Assembly: GCF_937875265.1 (NCBI RefSeq)
Contig: NZ_CALLXM010000181.1
Location: 1-17,138, forward strand
From: an uncultured Acetobacter sp.
GTDB lineage: Bacteria; Pseudomonadota; Alphaproteobacteria; Acetobacterales; Acetobacteraceae
DNA: 17,138 bases
Direction: 5' to 3'
This document shows positions 15,067 through 17,138 of this stretch, piece by piece. The position numbers and the translations under genes are program-made. The notes under the pieces are model-generated. The model searched no databases. It was not told the DNA's origin and worked only from the letters and a program-made list of their open reading frames with translations. The stretch's first letter is position 1; every line of letters begins with the position of its first letter.

Positions 15067-15954
15067 TCAGTCACCGGCGACAGAACGCTGCGCGATAAAA
15101 TCTGTCAGGGCCTCAACGGCTTGACTGCGGTAGCGTTCCTTATGCCGCAAGGCAAAAAATACCCTCGGGCCAAAGGCCACAGGGGCCGCATGCAACAAAC
15201 CCGCAGCCAGAGCCGGTGCCACTACCAGAGAGGACAGCCCCGCTATCCCGGCCCCTGCTTCTACCGCGGTACGCACGCTCTCATTGGAAGGCAGAACCAG
15301 AACCTCGTTCAGACTGCCGGGCTTAACGCCAATCTGCCCCAGATAGTCATTCAGTGTGGAGCGGGTGCCTGACCCCTGTTCCCGCATAACCCAGCGCGCT
15401 TTTTGCAAATATTCCACTGTGCAGCCTTGCGCACCAAACGGAGTGGATTGCACCAGCACAAGCTGGTCCTGCGCAATGGGCCAGTGCGCCAGTGCAGGAT
15501 TGTCTACCTGACCTTCCACAATACCAAGATCATATTTTCCAGCCTGTACGTGAGCCGCCACCTGCGTGGTATTACCAATTTCCAGCACAATTTCGATATG
15601 CGGAAAACGCTCCCTGAAAGCGGCCAGCAACGGAGGCAACCAATAAGCAGCAATGGTCTGGCTGGCCACTACACGCAAGGTGCCGCGCTTCAAACCGCTG
15701 AGATCATCCAGCATGGCTTCCGCCGCATGCACGCGGTCCAGAATGACCCGGGCTTCTGCCAGAAACAGCGTTCCGGCCTCTGTCAGCACAATACCACGCC
15801 CAACCCGATGAAACAGCCGGACCCCATGCCGGGCCTCCAGCGCGGCAATGGCCGCAGACACAGCGGACTGCGTCACGTTCAGGGTGCGGGCTGCGGCTGT
15901 CATATGCTCACGTTCGGCAACACACACAAAAATACGAAGCTGTTCAAGCGTCAT
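15067..15954 (-). CDS. LysR-family transcriptional regulator (YeiE/CbbR-like)
   Basis: This is a LysR-type regulator of 295 residues. The winged helix-turn-helix lies at about 16-60 (EHMTAAARTLNVTQSAVSAAIAALE, then LFHRVGRGIVLTEAG), and the effector-binding domain follows from GTLRVVASQTIAAYWLP. I start at ATG 15954, which has AGGA 6 nt upstream and gives the family-typical MTLEQLRIFV; the frame is open to 16008. It is divergent from a YeiH-family gene, the same arrangement as yeiE/yeiH in enterobacteria. It leads the nitronate monooxygenase gene by 14 nt. The inferred role is control of one or both neighbours through sites in the 109-bp intergenic region. Confidence 0.94.
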   Translation of the reverse strand: MTLEQLRIFVCVAEREHMTAAARTLNVTQSAVSAAIAALEARHGVRLFHRVGRGIVLTEAGTLFLAEARVILDRVHAAEAMLDDLSGLKRGTLRVVASQTIAAYWLPPLLAAFRERFPHIEIVLEIGNTTQVAAHVQAGKYDLGIVEGQVDNPALAHWPIAQDQLVLVQSTPFGAQGCTVEYLQKARWVMREQGSGTRSTLNDYLGQIGVKPGSLNEVLVLPSNESVRTAVEAGAGIAGLSSLVVAPALAAGLLHAAPVAFGPRVFFALRHKERYRSQAVEALTDFIAQRSVAGD

Positions 15955-15980
15955 GATCGTCCTGCCTTTCCAATTCATCA

Positions 15981-16025
15981 TTTTTATTGATTGAAATAAA
16001 AAAAACAATGCGTTGGATTGATTGA
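15981..16025. promoter_or_regulatory. Putative LysR operator region between lysR and yeiH
   Basis: A perfect 8-bp inverted repeat TTTTTATT/AATAAAAA (15981-15988 and 15995-16002, 6-bp spacer) overlaps the first of two identical ATTGATTGA direct repeats (15986-15994 and 16017-16025). The repeats are 31 bp apart, about three helical turns, so both face the same side of the DNA. This fits paired recognition and activation sites of a LysR tetramer, but binding is inferred. Confidence 0.5.
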
Positions 16026-16063
16026 TTTTCTGTCTTTACATCAAACGGCAGAAGGAAATCCAA

Positions 16064-17137
16064 ATGACCAAGACAATAAACCGTTTCCCGCTGCACTCTT
16101 TGCATGCCTTGCTGCCAGGCATTGGACTATGCATCGCTATTACGGCGGCCGCATATTCACTCCAGGCCGTCGAGGTCTCGCTGTTTGGCAAAGCCTGGCT
16201 GGAAGCCCTTGTACTGGCAATTTTACTCGGCACTGCGACACGCAGCCTGTGGTCTCCCGGCAAACGCTGGGAGGCTGGAATCTGCTTCAGCGCACATACT
16301 TTGCTGGAAATTTCAGTTGTGCTGCTCGGCGCCTCCATCAGTGCGGCCAATGTTCTGTCCCTCGGGCCAGCCTTGTTGGCGGGGATTGCCGCCGTTGTTG
16401 CCGCTGCCATTCTGACCAGCTTTGGCATTGGCAGGCTGCTGGGCCTTCCTGCTCGTATGGCGTTGCTGGTGGCGTGCGGAAACGCCATTTGCGGCAACTC
16501 CGCCATCGCCGCCGTCGCGCCCGTTATCCGGGCTGATGCCAAAGATGTAGCCTCTTCTATTGCCTTTACTGCTGTTCTTGGGGTGGTTGTGGTGCTCGGT
16601 TTGCCCGTGTTGGGTCTTGCCGCAGGCATGACCGGCCTCTCCTTTGGTGTTTTTGCCGGGATGACCGTGTATGCCGTCCCACAGGTTCTGGCCGCGACCG
16701 TCCCGCTTGGCGCACAGGCCGTGCAGATTGGCACCGTGGTCAAACTGGTTCGGGTTCTCATGCTTGGGCCGGTCTGCTTTGTGCTCTCACTCCTCTCCCC
16801 CCGTCTCGCTCCTGAAAAACCCGACGGCAGTGACATGACCTTCAGACCAGCACCCACCAAACGTCCCGGCTTTGCCGAGTTTGTTCCATGGTTCATTCTG
16901 GGATTTGTGGCACTGATGCTCTGCCGGTCTTTTGGGCTGGTACCTGTAGGGGCTATTGCTCCGCTTAATCAGGTAGCAACCGTGCTGACCGTTATTTCCA
17001 TGGCAGCGCTCGGACTGGGGGTGGATGCCAGAACGGTTGCAAAAGCCGGAGGCCGCGTGACGACCGCCGTCATCCTCTCACTGGCCGGACTTGGGGCACT
17101 GAGCCTGTTGCTACTGAGTGCTCTGCATTTGAGATGA
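16064..17137 (+). CDS. YeiH-family putative sulfate/sulfite exporter, membrane protein
   Basis: This is a complete 357-residue polytopic membrane protein of the YeiH family (conserved hypothetical 698), with roughly ten hydrophobic segments. The signature CGNAICGNSAIAAVAPVI lies at 138-155, and the DAKDVASSIAFTAVLG, GMTVYAVPQVLAA and ALGLGVDARTV segments are also typical. I chose ATG 16064, which has GAAGGAA 6 nt upstream; the frame is open to 16022. Its TGA is at 17135-17137, one base from the window end. It is divergent from the LysR gene, matching the enterobacterial yeiE-yeiH pair. Family annotation as a sulfate exporter is weakly supported experimentally, so substrate is uncertain. Confidence 0.92.
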   Translation: MTKTINRFPLHSLHALLPGIGLCIAITAAAYSLQAVEVSLFGKAWLEALVLAILLGTATRSLWSPGKRWEAGICFSAHTLLEISVVLLGASISAANVLSLGPALLAGIAAVVAAAILTSFGIGRLLGLPARMALLVACGNAICGNSAIAAVAPVIRADAKDVASSIAFTAVLGVVVVLGLPVLGLAAGMTGLSFGVFAGMTVYAVPQVLAATVPLGAQAVQIGTVVKLVRVLMLGPVCFVLSLLSPRLAPEKPDGSDMTFRPAPTKRPGFAEFVPWFILGFVALMLCRSFGLVPVGAIAPLNQVATVLTVISMAALGLGVDARTVAKAGGRVTTAVILSLAGLGALSLLLLSALHLR

Positions 17138-17138
17138 G

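Noticed and set aside
16036..16896. 286-codon minus-strand open frame opposite the YeiH gene
   Set aside because: Its Thr/Ser/Ala/Pro-rich translation mirrors hydrophobic codons of the plus-strand membrane protein.

Overview
The window reads as a chromosomal segment of an alphaproteobacterium, most likely an acetic acid bacterium (Acetobacteraceae, Acetobacter-like). This is inferred from the gene order (small RNase D, kdsD, lptC-lptA-lptB, long-form hpf; hsp20 with a DUF1150 gene; def-fmt-truA), from the codon choice, and from an RpoH-type promoter of the alphaproteobacterial form. No rRNA, tRNA, CRISPR array, insertion sequence, integrase or phage gene was seen.

Layout. (1) 1-3812: an outer-membrane TonB-dependent receptor and, 6 nt downstream, a polytopic membrane protein of the NagX/HGSNAT-like acetyltransferase family. 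This pair is visibly more AT-rich than the rest and looks like an accessory module. (2) 3912-4637: a DedA-family membrane protein, preceded by a strong hairpin. (3) 4789-9183: a tight co-directional run of RNase D-like exonuclease, kdsD, lptC, lptA and lptB, with gaps of 27, -4, 1 and 3 nt. KdsD makes arabinose-5-phosphate for Kdo. LptC, LptA and LptB are three parts of the lipopolysaccharide export machine, so the run couples inner-core sugar supply to LPS transport. (4) 9186-10409: a small single-span membrane protein gene convergent to lptB, a 327-bp divergent intergenic region, then long-form hpf (ribosome hibernation). The rpoN and ptsN genes that flank hpf in many other proteobacteria are not here. 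(5) 10432-10486: a bidirectional terminator between hpf and the opposing hsp20-DUF1150 operon. That operon has a good RpoH-type promoter and a structured, possibly thermosensing, 5' leader. (6) 11579-13948: def-fmt-truA on the plus strand, covering N-terminal formyl-methionine addition and removal and tRNA pseudouridylation. (7) 13955-17137: on the minus strand a LysR regulator followed by a nitronate monooxygenase; on the plus strand, divergent from lysR, a YeiH-family membrane protein that ends one base before the window does. The lysR/yeiH intergenic region carries an 8-bp inverted repeat and two 9-bp direct repeats 31 bp apart.

Most of the window is housekeeping envelope and translation machinery. 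The less ordinary parts are the receptor-acetyltransferase pair, the long Ala/Pro-rich insert in LptA, the heat-shock leader, the unrecognised small membrane protein next to lptB, and the LysR/NMO/YeiH cluster with its repeats. I see no clear defence system or wholly new multi-gene system.
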